In this document: in pieces, positions 33,122-43,109 of the stretch | Numbering within the stretch: position 1 is the stretch's first letter | Layout: each line of letters begins with the position of its first letter | Assembly (NCBI GenBank): GCA_036362985.1 | Contig: JAYGXS010000002.1 | Coordinates: forward strand, 86,283,173-86,347,172 | Reading direction: 5' to 3' | Length of the DNA: 64,000 nt | DNA from: Ligula intestinalis | Taxonomy: Eukaryota > Platyhelminthes > Cestoda > Diphyllobothriidea > Diphyllobothriidae | Notes under the pieces: generated by a model | What the model saw: the letters and a program-made list of their open reading frames with translations, nothing else | Told to the model about the DNA's origin: nothing | The model's database searches: none | Position numbers and translations under genes: made by a program

Positions 33122-34284
33122 TTCCAAAATGCACCTAGTAGTTGACTATGTTAACTTAACCCTGGGGACTCAGATAGATTATCCTTATCCACTGCTCTTT
33201 TTTACGAAATTTCAGACCTACGAATAAAGGGAGCTGCCATTCCAAGGTCTGTTCGCTGTTTTAGTTTAAAAAAATCTGGGTACTGATATTATCACACCTA
33301 CTTATGGATGTAAACCTCAATACAGTATAGTATAGGGCTGGAAAATGACTCACAAAAATTTAGATTTACGAACGACCGCTCAAAGCATACGTCGCTGGTA
33401 AGTCAAGGGGCCTCTGTATGCTGAACCCGCGTTCTTAGTCTCAGAATTTCCGTCTTCACCTCCTTGGGAGTTGGCTCTTGACTGGCCGCTATGCTTGCAC
33501 GTTTATCCACTTTACGACAAAAGCCTGGGGCTTGCTTAGTCGCTTTCCTTCATTAAAAATCCATCTCCGGTGCACGTTAGCTTACGACCATCGTACCGTT
33601 TGCAGTCGCACGGGTCTGAGTCATCTGAAAGTGTGCTTCTTTCTCACACAGCCGGCCTTGGTGTTGTTGGGGGGAGGGGGGGTAGGAGGCGAAACTGTAG
33701 TCGATTAGGTTGGTGGTGGGGGGGGGGGGGGGTTCGCCATCATTTATGACACAAACACACGCTCCCAATACATGCGTTCACGCATCAAATCACGTTCAAA
33801 GCGTCGTGCCATTTAGCTTGTGGGTCAGTCAACAACAGAGCGGTCTGCTTGAGGCGCGGCCACGACCGTAATGATCGTGTCTTCTCTCTGCTGTCAGTTG
33901 GTTTTCCTCTTCCGCTGCCGGTCCGGAGGTTTGTTCCACCTCCGGGACGCGTCGAACTACGAGGCTTAGCAGATGTCAGCAAAACAATGTTCCCTTGACC
34001 TAGATATAAGTCAAAAGCTATACGCCGTCCTGTAGCCTGGTCACAGGAATCGGAACAATATTGCATTTTAACCGCTCCTATCAGGTGCCGCGGTCGGCCG
34101 GAAAATTTAGTTGTTCTGCTAGATAATTAGGGCGTCTATAATGATGTGGCGGAATCACTTGTAATGAGAGAGAGAGTAGTAATAATAGTAGTAGTCCGAC
34201 CGTTTGACTGCCGTTTTCGACTACTTCCACCGTCTCCGCAGAGCAGAGTTTCTCAGGAATGATGACTAAATGATGGTAGATTTG
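33122..34284. other. No gene recognised; G tracts
   Basis: A G run of about 16 lies near 33715-33732 and an AGTAGTAATAATAGTAGTAG microsatellite near 34174-34194. Frames up to 93 codons have no motif. Confidence 0.35.
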
Positions 34285-34620
34285 TCTCAAAGGAGTTAAG
34301 GATAAACCAGTTAAAGCCTAACTACTGCGATCTTCCAGGCCCGGCTCCTTAGAAGGAGATAGAAGTCGTGAAAGCCAAGGTAGAAAGAGATTGTATTCTG
34401 TAGATAATAATTAGAAGGGTTGACTCGGCCTGGGGTTGAGTTCGACCATGTGGAGCGAGAGAGAGAGAGAGAGCACCGCAGCCTCGCTTCCGCCGCGCAC
34501 CGGGACGAAATGCCGAGTGAGTTCCGCCTTGCCTGTTGAATGGGCTTGGCTTGAAGTGTGTTTCTGCCAGCGCTGACCACAAATCCGGCGCATACCAGTA
34601 ATCAGCGGTACGCAAAATCG
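34285..34620 (-). repeat. Dispersed repeat family R
   Basis: The minus strand ends GGCCTGGAAGATCGCAGTAG, TTAGGCTTTAACTGG and is preceded by TCTACAGAATACAATC, as in other copies. A GA microsatellite lies inside at 34457-34474. Confidence 0.65.
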
Positions 34621-34772
34621 ATTAACTGATTGAGTTACTTGACTGCCAATTCACGCTTAGTAGATCAGTCACCACAAGTGGCGAGGCAAGTCTAGTGTGA
34701 CCCAGTAATCAGCGATGCGCAAAAATCGATTTAGTGCCCACGTTGACAGAGCAGGCAGAACGAGTGATCATA

Positions 34773-34796
34773 GGGGGGGGGGGGGGGGGGGGGGGG
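34773..34796 (+). repeat. G24 homopolymer
   Basis: Twenty-four consecutive G. It may form a G-quadruplex and is prone to length error in assembly. The 132-codon frame across it (34734-35132) is read through glycine codons and is not a gene in its first half. Confidence 0.9.
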
Positions 34797-35044
34797 CAGG
34801 CTCCTAAAGACACTTTCTTCCTGTGCCCGGTATCAAGACGGACTCTGGGAGACTGGAGGCGGACTCGGGCGCAGGCGGCTGATGCGGCCGGGGTCATCGT
34901 AGACTACCATCGGGCCCATCGTAGGGTTTTACTTAAGCATGTTGCAACACTCTCCTTTAGGCAGATACTATTGCCGGCAAAGACAAAGGAGACTGGAATG
35001 GCTATTGCTGGCTTATTAGCCGTCGTTAGCCACTGTTGTTCACT

Positions 35045-35414
35045 AAACGCAAACAGAGGCCACTCGTTCCGTTGTTGTGACTCAAGATTGGACCCTGCCA
35101 GCAGTCGCATGGCGGCTAGTAGAGCAGTGTAGGAGCCGTCCTAGTCCATCAATAGGCGCAACAATTTGGCGTTCCCATGTGGTGTACTGAGAAATTTCCT
35201 GAGCAAGAGAATCAGTCACTTGGGAAGGACCGGGCGCAACAACAACTCTGACGACAGTGGGCATAATTGTCGCACAATTATCAAAACCGCATCCGAGGCG
35301 GACAAGAACGCTGTGGCAACTAATGAGCCATCACCGCACCAACTAAGACCTCAAGCGGTGGCTACAAGGACTGACAATTTTAGTACGCATGTGGGTGACC
35401 GCTACGAATTATAA
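35045..35414 (+). pseudogene. PLE family B, C-terminal fragment
   Basis: Plus-strand pieces read GHSFRCCDSRLDPASSRMA, a stop, SINRRNNLAFPCGVLRNFL, SKRISHLGRTGRNNNSDDSG and end at TAA 35412-35414. The same blocks (SINKRNDLPFSYCVLNHCL, ISHVGRAG, NSDDSDHN) occur at 39660-40020 on the minus strand. They correspond to H.F, the R..RELLE helix, SINR.NDLP and a C-terminal extension specific to this PLE group. A stop and a frame change show decay. Confidence 0.75.
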
Positions 35415-35645
35415 ATACCATGCAATCTGTGCATTATTCACCACTATTCGCACATGTCTCAGAATTGTTTACGATTACCTATGACTAAGGACTCCCAACG
35501 GAATCCAAAATGTCAGGACAAGAAAACTCTTGTTCCAGTTACGGCTTCTTCGTCTTCTGAACTCCATAATAGCTTGTTTTTTGGACACCAACTGAGCCGT
35601 TTACCAATAGAAGTGAATACGCGAGTTTCAGGAAGCAGTTCATAA
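35415..35645 (+). repeat. PLE family B 3' tail (hammerhead-like, degenerate)
   Basis: Contains ACTAAGGACTCCCAACGGAA, TCCAAAATGTC and AAAACTCTTGTTCC. A stem-loop GGACTC/GAATCC is followed by CAAA and TGTC where a hammerhead would have GAAA and GTC. Related tails lie at 35650-35795, 37514-37610 and 39400-39560. Confidence 0.55.
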
Positions 35646-35649
35646 GAAG

Positions 35650-36030
35650 AAGATGAGATCACTGGAACAAAAGTTTTATTTTGCTGACGTTTAGGAATCT
35701 GTCAATAATCCTTGATCCTAGGTAATGGTAGTATAGCCTGAGCCATGCGCAGATAGGGCTGAAACATGCACAGATTCCATTGTATTTAAAGGGCCCAGCA
35801 ACAACTCTGACGACACCGAGCATAATTGTCGCGCAATTACCAAGCCTGCATCCGAAACGGACAGGGAAATCACGGCAAGCCATCAACGAACCAATTAAAC
35901 CCACAAGCGGTGACTACAGGAGCGGATAATTATAGTACGCACGCAGATGACAGCTACGAACTATAACTATCGCGCAATCTGTGCGTGTTTCATACTTATG
36001 TGCGCATGGCTCAGACTATACTGTAGTCAC
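35650..36030. repeat. Two further PLE family B tail pieces in opposite orientation
   Basis: 35650-35795 is the tail on the minus strand (AACAAAAGTTTTATTTTGCT, ACGTTTAGGAATC). 35805-36020 is on the plus strand, with CAACAACTCTGACGACACCG then CATAATTGTCGCGCAATTAC, matching 35235-35285. Each is a broken copy abutting the next. Confidence 0.6.
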
Positions 36031-36084
36031 GAATGGAGGCGAGGTTCGCATTCCAGGTATGTGCATAGATTGAGGAGAAGCAGG

Positions 36085-36158
36085 TTCGATCACCAGAATC
36101 GTAGTTTTATTTGTCCGAGCTTTCGAACTCTTGCGGGCGTCCATCGTCAGAGATAAAA
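36085..36158 (-). ncRNA. Hammerhead ribozyme, PLE family A, best-preserved copy
   Basis: The minus strand has CTGACGA (36150-36144), a stem-loop from GGACGCCCGCAAGAGTTC, GAAA (36124-36121), GC and TC (36118-36117). Helix I can form between GTTTTAT upstream and ATAAAAC downstream. The core is fully kept. Helix III is a single A-T pair closed by two bases, the minimal PLE form. Confidence 0.75.
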
Positions 36159-36410
36159 CCGTCAACGAAAGCAAGTAACATTTATAGGGGGAAGGGACCA
36201 ATTAACCGTCAACGAAAGCAATTAAAATTACCAGGGGTGGGGATTAATTAACCGTCAAAGGAAGCAAGCAAAATTTTTTCAGGGGGAAGGGTGCAATTAA
36301 CCGTCAAAGAAAGCAAGCAACATATAAAAAGGGGGGCAATTAACTGTTAACGAGGGAAAGCAAAATGTATAGGGGAGAGATCAATTATCCGTCATAGGGG
36401 CGAGGGGAAG
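36159..36410 (-). repeat. Minisatellite in PLE 3' untranslated region
   Basis: Six units start at 36159, 36206, 36252, 36301, 36344 and 36389, each beginning near CCGTCAACGAAAGCAAG and ending in a G-rich stretch before CAATTAA. Periods are 43-49 bp. The family A copy at 1-300 has one to two units here. Confidence 0.85.
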
Positions 36411-37400
36411 GTAGCAGGGAGGGAGAGGACCACCAGTGCCATGAGTCCGGAGATACCCGCGCAGGGCAACATATGAAGGCACCAGCTCGATGCATCGGTT
36501 AACTGAGTTGTCATCCAATGCCCAGGCATCAATCAGCTCTCGGCCCGTCTTGCTGCTTGCGTGGGCAATTATCCTCGCAGCTGCGAAGTTGAACTTGTGA
36601 CACGCGCCGTAGGTGTGGGCGGCCAAATGGGAAGATTCATCACCCCGTCGAACAGCCGACTTGTGTTCCTGTATGCGCTAACCCAGCATGCGTCCAGTTT
36701 GTCCGGTGTAATTTACAGGGCAGTTTAGACATGGTATGCGATACACCACACCTGATTGTTCACTAGGATTTAGCCGATCGTTGATCCTCATGACCCGGCT
36801 GTGCATGGTAGCCTTGGGACGATGTGCAATTCCAACGCCTATTCCGGCGGCAATACGCTCGGTCGCTTCCGACACGTACTTGATCTATGGAAGCGGATGC
36901 CGAATCGTGGGAGGTGGTTCTGTTTGGGTCCTCGGAGGGCAAGGACATAGGCGTCGGTTTATGAAGGCTTTAGGTTAGCCGTTCTGCATAAACTGTTCGC
37001 GCAGATGCCGAGCCTCACGTGCTCTTTCTTCAGGGTTGCTGCAGTGTCTCTGGGTCCTTTTAAACAGTGTTCTCACACAACTTCGTTTGTGAGCCATCGG
37101 ATGATTGCTGTGAAAACTCAGAAGCTGTCCGGTGTTCGTCGCCTTCCTGTAGACCCTCGTTTCTATTGTGCCGTCGGGAGTTCGCATGACGAGCACGTCG
37201 AGGAAGGGTAGCTGCTGATCCTTTTTCTTCTTCCCACGTGAATTGTATATCTGGAAAGATCTAGTTGAGGAGATCATGAAAGCTATGCAGCGTGTTCCTT
37301 TTGACGATAATGAACATGTCGTCAGCGTAACGGGGCCAGAAGATCAGGGGCTGTTGGGAGAAGGCAATCTCAGATTCCGGTGATCGAAGCTGCTTCTTCT
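36411..37400 (-). pseudogene. PLE family A, reverse transcriptase end plus GIY-YIG endonuclease
   Basis: The minus strand first gives EIAFSQQPLIFWPRYADDMF and IIVKRNTLHSFHDLLN, with the YADD catalytic box near 37318-37329. A frame change near 37270 leads to PDIQ-equivalent sequence and KDQQLPFLDVLVMRTPDG, FHSNHPMAHK. The same frame then runs on with stops at 36975-36977, about 36885 and 36678-36680. It carries GVVYRIPCLNCPVNYTGQTG (the GIY-YIG equivalent), R..EHK, AAHTYGACHKFNF, GRELIDAWALDDNSVNR and YVALRGYL before the stop. PLEs use these two domains to nick DNA and copy their RNA. The N-terminal half is lost; three stops and one shift make it dead, but it is the most complete PLE here. Confidence 0.92.
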
Positions 37401-37411
37401 CAATCTATATA

Positions 37412-37511
37412 CAGTAGTTGCCGGCTATTAAGCCCACCTCGGGACCAGACAAAATTGGGCTTAATAAGAGGTGGGCTTATTAACCGTGGGCTTAATAGCC
37501 AGCGACTACTG
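37412..37511. mobile_element. 100-bp MITE, Tc1/mariner type
   Basis: Left end CAGTAGTTGCCGGCTATTAA; right end as reverse complement CAGTAGTCGCTGGCTATTAA. TA stands on both sides (37410-37411 and 37512-37513). The interior repeats GGGCTTAATAA-type blocks, so nearly the whole element folds. It shares termini with the larger element at 31603-32130, its likely source family. Confidence 0.85.
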
Positions 37512-37513
37512 TA

Positions 37514-37620
37514 CTACCATTACTTATGATTAAGGATTCCCGACAGAATCCGAAAAATCAGGAAAATAAAACTCTTGTTCCAGTGATTCCATCTCCTTCT
37601 TCTGGAACCGTTTACGTTGA
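37514..37620 (+). repeat. PLE family B 3' tail fragment
   Basis: ATTAAGGATTCCCGACAGAA, TCCGAAAAATCAGG and ATAAAACTCTTGTTCC. A perfect GGATTC/GAATCC stem is followed by GAAA and ATC, so this is the family B tail closest to a hammerhead. The core before the stem reads ATGATTA rather than CTGANGA. Confidence 0.55.
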
Positions 37621-38140
37621 ACTTTCGCCTCATGCTACCACAGGGAAACAAAATTTTTATGCAGTAGTGCTGAAGCTATTGCATGAGGGACTGATTTTTT
37701 TATCATAGCAACATGCTGGCCAACGCAATGATCAAAATCAACCTGTTTTTTGGCGAATAGCAGCATGAAAACGTTTTTTGTCACCGCCTTTCTTACTTGG
37801 CCTAGTCTCTCCTTGCGATCTCTTATTCGCAGCAATGAAGAGACATCTAAAGTGAAAGTGGATTCAGAGCGTAGAATGTAATAGTGTTGCAGGCACTTTC
37901 CGGCGTTATTTCAGAAGGTTATTTAGAAAATGTTTAAAACAGCAGAAAACCTGTTGGCTAAGTGCATATAATCTTCATAGAGTGCATTTTGAAGGGAATT
38001 AATATTTTTAAGATGTTATCTTAAATTTTAAAATTTTAATAAGTAATTCTAACCAGCTGACTGGCGTATAAAAACGAAAAATAGCCTTCAGCTTCCCACG
38101 AACGGTCTTCACCCTGAGAAGAAGACGACTCAATCGCTGG
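37621..38140. other. No gene recognised
   Basis: AT-rich sequence around 37920-38050, without motif-bearing frames. Confidence 0.3.
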
Positions 38141-38230
38141 GAAAATACTTGCATTCGCCTGACGTTTCGAGATCCTTCGCAGATTCATCATCAGACATAA
38201 GCAAAAAGCAGTAGCAGATACGGGTAGCAT
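38141..38230 (-). ncRNA. Hammerhead ribozyme, PLE family C
   Basis: On the minus strand CTGATGA (38194-38188), a stem region TGAATCTGCGAAGGATCTC, GAAA (38168-38165), CG and TC (38162-38161). The core is intact. Helix I has a TTGC/GCAA pairing. The stem II pairing is shorter than in the sister copy at 50414. Confidence 0.7.
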
Positions 38231-38339
38231 ATGTAGAGGAGTTTGCAGTATTTATAGGATACAGTTATTACTGCAAACATACAGCAACACTTAACGCTAA
38301 TTGCCTTCTTGTGTGTTTATATTTTTTTGAACTGCACGC

Positions 38340-38720
38340 CGGCTCTAACCTGCTGAACTTGCATCACGCGTGGTGGACTCGGGCGTAATGATTGCTCGGC
38401 CATGGCTGGCTAGTAGTCCTTGTTGTATCAGGAGCCCCGCCGGGTTGGCGAGGAGGGGAAGTCGGAGCAGCATGGTCGGGAGGAGCTGCTCCGTCGTCGA
38501 AAACAAAGATGTAGAGGAGGGGAGATAGATCCACCGTAGGGAGGTTTGGTGTAGGTTTGGTGTAGCCGCCGTGAGGGTGGGTGGGAACACGGATGAAGAC
38601 GCGTCTGCTGTGGTTCCCAATTGCTCGGCCATCTGGCCCTCCGTTGATGGCCTAAGATGACGCAGTGGCCTGTCCATTCCCCAAGTGGCGACTTCCTTTT
38701 GCTCTCACTGCTGGCAGCCA
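38340..38720 (-). pseudogene. PLE family C, C-terminal extension fragment
   Basis: The minus strand encodes KRKSPLGEWTGHCVILGHQR, RARWPSNWEPQQT. The plus-strand PLE at 49990-50382 has KSKSPLGDCTGHRIILHQQW, RARWPSNHHV in the same place, after its SINK block. Here the nuclease blocks upstream are gone; a Pro/Ser-rich stretch follows, with frame changes. The hammerhead at 38141-38230 lies downstream in the right orientation. Confidence 0.7.
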
Positions 38721-39395
38721 GGGCACGTTTTCTCACATGCTTTGTTCTCGGCAAGATTATGCTGCCCCCACAAAAGTCGGAGCTGTAGATGCGAGGGGTC
38801 ATAACGGGGGGGGGGGGTCAGATCGCCTCCCGAGACATGCTAATTATGCAGCAGACAGTCCGCACAAGGCCATAACTACAACCGTAGACGAAGGCCTTTA
38901 CGCCGCGCCAGCCACTGCACGCAATCTCCGAACCAAATAACTGATCAGCTCGGATAGTGGGGTGGTTCAAGGAAAGAGGGAAGTGATAACGAAGGTGATT
39001 CTGAAGATTCCATCTCCACGGTTTGTCAGCACATTCAGTCCTACGATGATGCACTACGAGTCCTGACGTGGCATGTTGCCAACCTGTGATCTCGATATTG
39101 TATGTGTCTTCACTGACTTCTGTTTACCATGACATCTATCGCACGCTAACTCCTGTGGAGAATGAGCTGTCCTCATGAAAGCATGCGACATGGCGCGGGG
39201 AGGCTAGGAAATTTCTGGCAGACGTAAACTGATTTTTGGTTTTGGTGCATAGGCACTCACCGGCCGGTTGCGTGGCTCAATCTCTCCAGGCCTACCAGGA
39301 ACCTCTCAGCGGTCATTGGTAAAGGCAGGAGGAAATTACAGACAGAGACCAGAAAGACTGAAAGTACCATTTCTGGATTGCCGATAAAAGCAAAT
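38721..39395. other. No gene recognised
   Basis: A G run of 11 lies at about 38807-38818. Frames of up to 91 codons show no motif. Confidence 0.3.
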
Positions 39396-39655
39396 ATTGG
39401 AGTTCCAGGAAGCAGTTCAGTACAGGGATATGCAAACACTGGAACAAGAATGTTATTTTCGTGATATTTTGGATTCTGCGGAGAATACTTAATCATAGTT
39501 AACCTTAGAATGGTGTGAGAAATGCGCAGTTTGGGGGTGATACATGCATAGATTGCGCGGTATTTATAGTTGCTAGCGGCCATCCCCATGCGTAGTATAA
39601 TTATCAGCTCCCGTAACCACCGTCTGGGATCTTAATTGGTGCAGTGATGGCTTGT
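39396..39655 (-). repeat. PLE family B 3' tail
   Basis: The minus strand has ATTCTCCGCAGAATCC, AAAATATCACG and AACATTCTTGTTCC, matching the other family B tails, and directly follows the coding fragment at 39660. Confidence 0.6.
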
Positions 39656-40024
39656 CAGTTCGCCTTTGATCCATTTATGGCCGCGATTTCGTTGTTCATG
39701 CCGGATGTGGGCTTGGTAATTGCGCAACATTTATTTTCCGTATAAACTGGATGGCAGGCATTCCAATAATTATGGTCGCTGTCATCAGAGTTGCCGCTGG
39801 GCCCGGCCCTTCCCACGTGACTGATTCTCCTGTTCAGGCAATGATTCAGTACGCAGTATGAGAACGGCAAATCGTTGCGCTTGTTGATTGACTGTGGGTC
39901 TGAGAACCATAATTTGAGCAGCTCGCGGCCCACGCGGTTGTCACCTCTTGGGAGGAATTTGGCCTCCTTAAACTTAAAAAAGATGGTCAGGTCCCGTCGA
40001 ATAAGCTGCAACCTGGCGTATTTG
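39656..40024 (-). pseudogene. PLE family B, C-terminal fragment
   Basis: The minus-strand frame carries FKFKEAKFLPRGDNRVGREL, LKLWFSDPQSINKRNDLPFS, YCVLNHCL, ISHVGRAGPSGNSDDSDHN and ends at 39655. GRELLKLWFSDPQSINK is the conserved PLE helix block. The open frame extends upstream into the SINE at 40025-40151, whose GAT-rich tail reads as an acidic run; that part is not PLE. Nuclease core and reverse transcriptase are missing. Confidence 0.82.
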
Positions 40025-40151
40025 TTATCATAATCATCATCGTCGTCATCCTCATCATCAACCACACCAAACCCCAGATTTTGCGCCACCCGGGGCTTGA
40101 ACCAGTGACATGATGACTAGAACTCCAACGCTCTAGCCCTTGAGCTCCGGG
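40025..40151 (-). mobile_element. tRNA-derived SINE with GAT-rich tail
   Basis: The minus strand has GGAGCTCAAGGGCTAGAGCG (A box region), CACTGGTTCAAGCCCCGGG (B box), then a short body and a tail of GATGATGAGGATGACGACG. Its tail joins the PLE fragment. Confidence 0.65.
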
Positions 40152-40325
40152 CTCGTGGTCCGCTCGGTTTAGATCAGAAAATATTCATACTAGCGTGTAG
40201 GCGGGTTCGAGCCTCGGGTCACACAACACCTGGGGCTTAGGGTAGCTGGCTGATGACACCCAATTAACCAGAAATGGTCGTTCCAGTCTTTCCCTCTCTC
40301 ATATTATCTTTCTGTTTAGCTTTGT
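40152..40325 (+). mobile_element. tRNA-derived SINE, head to head with the previous one
   Basis: Starts GGGCTCGTGGTCCGCTCGG, B box GCGGGTTCGAGCCTCGGG, then GGTAGCTGGCTGATGACACC and TCATATTATCTTTC. It lines up with the SINE at 57336-57480 (GAGCTCGTGGCTCAATGG, CTGAAGATGGCTAAGG, CTTATTATCTATCTT). Confidence 0.62.
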
Positions 40326-41579
40326 CAGCCACTGCGCCCGCACCCATTTCCAGATGGCTTATCATCATCTTGCCCCCGGAGCAAGTGGGGAAGCAAAATA
40401 TGTGGTTCGGCATGGCAGACTGAGGACGGCTAATGAGTCAGAATTGCCTATTCCAGCCTCCATGGTCTTTGTTGGATATTCTGTTCTGTCCATAATATAG
40501 CAGCCGCTGTAAAACTGGTAGCAGGGCTCTAGCGTGAGCTGAATCTACGTATTCAAGCCATTTTTTGTAAACCTCTAGAGAAAAATGCGCAATCTACGAG
40601 TCAGTAGCGAATCAGCATCCACGAAGTAATGGATGTCTGCCAATCAGGTCGAGAGTTTCGTTCGAGTGACATGTCGCTATGACAATTAATTTTATCAGAG
40701 CTTCAATCAGCACCAATGATTTTTCGTCAGGAAGAGGAAGGAAGTCCTGGTGAAACTTCGAATTGGTCGTATATGCTTGCAAATATTAACTCGTATTGCC
40801 GTGGGAAATATACTTGTTTGACTTGAACGTTTCTGGAAGCCTTCTTCTTTTCTCTCTCTCTCTCTCTCGTTAGGTCCGCATTTTTTTCCGCACGGTGAGG
40901 TTTTTTATCCGACCATTTCTGGCTCCAGCCTCTCATATTATTGCTATCTTGACCGTACTTATTGAGTAAATGACATCGTGTTAAACGTTGCGGGTTGATA
41001 GGTTGCCAACTGAGCATCCAACTTAAATTATGCCATTGGGCCGGTTTAGAAGCATGCAGTTAAGGATTCCATCGTACAGTAGGTGACATCGGCTGTATTG
41101 TGCAGGTGGAGACTATGCCTAACTTCCCTTAACTAACACGTAACTCTCACACCTGGCTCTCAAAAACTAGGTTCTGTCCACTTGTTACACCCAACTGTCA
41201 ACTCCGGTACTCGCCTCGACCAGCGGGCTAAGCTAGGTGACAGTATCCGGTCTTGTTTATGTGTGTTTGTGTTTCCAACCCCCACTATTTCTGTTCACCG
41301 CTTCCCTCACATCCTTCGTCCTCCTCTTACACCCTCCTCGCTTTTCCAACGTCCTATGGAGGAGGCGACATGCAGTCCACATAGACTAATTCAAGTCGCT
41401 CTTCCACTAAACAAATTTGTGACCCATAGTGAAGTTAAGCAGGCCTCTGGAATGCCTAAGCAGACGTACTGAGTTCCGACATTGTTTATTCCTTCGTAAA
41501 AGCAGGGCTATAAAACGTGCATGAAAAATACAGCATCCCAGCCCACGGACAGCTGGGATGAATCTATTGCGTAGTGTAA
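40326..41579. other. No gene recognised
   Basis: TC microsatellite at about 40849-40868; the 96-codon minus-strand frame across it has an RERERE run and is an artefact. The 96-codon frame at 41182-41472 has no motif. Confidence 0.35.
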
Positions 41580-41870
41580 AGGCTATTTAGTTTAACCCTT
41601 AATGGCTGCCATCGCCTAGGCCCAGTTCCTTAGGAGATGACAGAAGTCATAAGAAGGCCAGCGTGATAGGAAGGGTGTATTCTGTACATGAGGGTTGAAG
41701 AATAGGTAGTAGAAGATTTGACTGACGGTGCGCCCATCCTTCCGCTACAGCGGCTTGCCCCCAAGTGATGCCTGGGGGCAGACACCGCACTGGGGTCTGT
41801 GTCCACTTGGATTGAGGCCAACCTACTAAATGAGGTTAGTCAACTTACGCGGGAATCTCATGGGACGGAT
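41580..41870 (-). repeat. Dispersed repeat family R
   Basis: The minus strand runs from AACCTCATTTAGTAGGTTGG through GTACAGAATACACCC to TTAAGGGTTAAACTAAATAG. It is an inverted partner of the copy at 43110-43392. Confidence 0.7.
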
Positions 41871-42399
41871 TGAGATCAAGCTACTGTGTGTTAAGGTCAG
41901 GACGGGGTGTTAAGATCCCCCTCCGAACCATGGGTGTTTGAATGTACCAGTGGGACTAATAGCTCGGATCCGGATGAGAATGGTGTGAGCGTCTGTTGGT
42001 GACGATGCCGGTGTTCATTCTCTCTCCCCTCACTGACATTGCTCCCCTCTCGCATCGTATCGTACCGTATTGACGTCTCATCGTCGTCAGCACCACCATG
42101 GTCCTCACCCGCGGTTGCCGACAGCACTGTACTACCCACCGGTATCTAACTGATATTCTGTGATCATCTCTCCCTCCAAAGATATCATTTGTACAGCCTG
42201 TTGGCAACTTTTTGTTTCATATTCCACCTATCCTTATTGTTTATTAGTCCTTTTATATTAACAAATCATATTTCTTACTATCTCGTTATCCTTCTAACTT
42301 TTCATGCGTTTGTGTGTTGTGGTGCTTAACGACATCGTTCGGCGTTACATCCAGAGCTCGATACAAATGAATTACTCCTTTCCATGTGTGCGAACCTCG
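41871..42399. other. No gene recognised
   Basis: Nothing with motifs; T-rich sequence at 42200-42300. Confidence 0.3.
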
Positions 42400-42560
42400 A
42401 CATCCTTGGCCCGCTACAGAGACGCAGGATGCGCAGTTTTGCGCCTCGTCCGAGGCACGCAGAAAACTGCCTTCGCGCGAGGTCCTATGCTCTGAGTGAC
42501 CTCGTCTTTGGCGCCACGCGTTAGCAGGGCGTCGGGCACCGCGACCCTACATGTCCGTGT
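42400..42560 (-). repeat. Dispersed repeat family R, 5' part
   Basis: The minus strand has GAGCATAGGACCTCGCGCG, AAGGCAGTTTTCTGCGTGCC, the 5' block also seen at 49383 and 22572, preceded by GGTGCCCGACGCCCTGC. Confidence 0.62.
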
Positions 42561-42576
42561 ACTCTAGCAGCATATA

Positions 42577-43020
42577 ATGCTAGAGGATGCGGGAAACAAC
42601 TGGCCGGATCGGAGAACAGGGTTAGTCGCTCGAATACTGACACGCTATAAGGTGGACATTATTGCTCTCTGTGAGAAGGTATTTTCCGAACAGGATCCAC
42701 CGGAGGAAGTGGGTGCCGGCCACAACTTTCGTTTGGAGTGGTCGCTCAAGGACGGAACGACGGGATGCTGGCGTCACCTTTGCTACGCGGAACCACATTG
42801 TGCGATGACAGCCCTGAGTGTGGCAGGGAATCGAGCATCGACTGATGTTCCTGCGTCTCCCACATCGGAGATTCAATTTCACCACAATAATCAACGCCTA
42901 CGCCCCATCCCCTACCCCTAGCCTGCCCCAAATTACCAGCTTTAACCAGGTAAAGAACAGATGTTACGAGGACTTGCACGCAATCCTGGTGACAGTATCG
43001 AATTCAACGTCCGCATCGTG
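42577..43020 (+). pseudogene. LINE endonuclease, N-terminal fragment (second LINE family)
   Basis: The plus strand reads NWPDRRTGLVARILTRYKVD, IIALCEKVFSEQDPPEEVGA, then, in another frame from about 42820, QGIEHRLMFLRLPHRRFNF, TTIINAYAPSPT and CYEDLHAILVTV. These are the first blocks of an EEP LINE endonuclease (ALVA.EL.RY..DI.ALSET.F, RLM.LRL....F..I.AYAP, FYEDL..LL). The catalytic E of SET is changed to CEK, and one frameshift lies near 42810. The later domains are missing. It is flanked on each side by family R copies. Confidence 0.82.
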
Positions 43021-43109
43021 AATTTCCGCTGCATGTTGACTCACCACACCCCACTGGGACCGGGGCCACCTTACCTACCCATCAGGACCTTAAGCTGTCC
43101 AAGGGAATG

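Noticed and set aside
34734..35132. 132-codon frame across the G24 run
   Set aside because: The first half is low complexity; only the end is PLE coding, which is annotated separately.
39655..40089. Acidic DDEDDDDDD-type N-terminus of the PLE frame
   Set aside because: It is translated from the GAT-rich tail of an adjoining SINE, not a protein domain.
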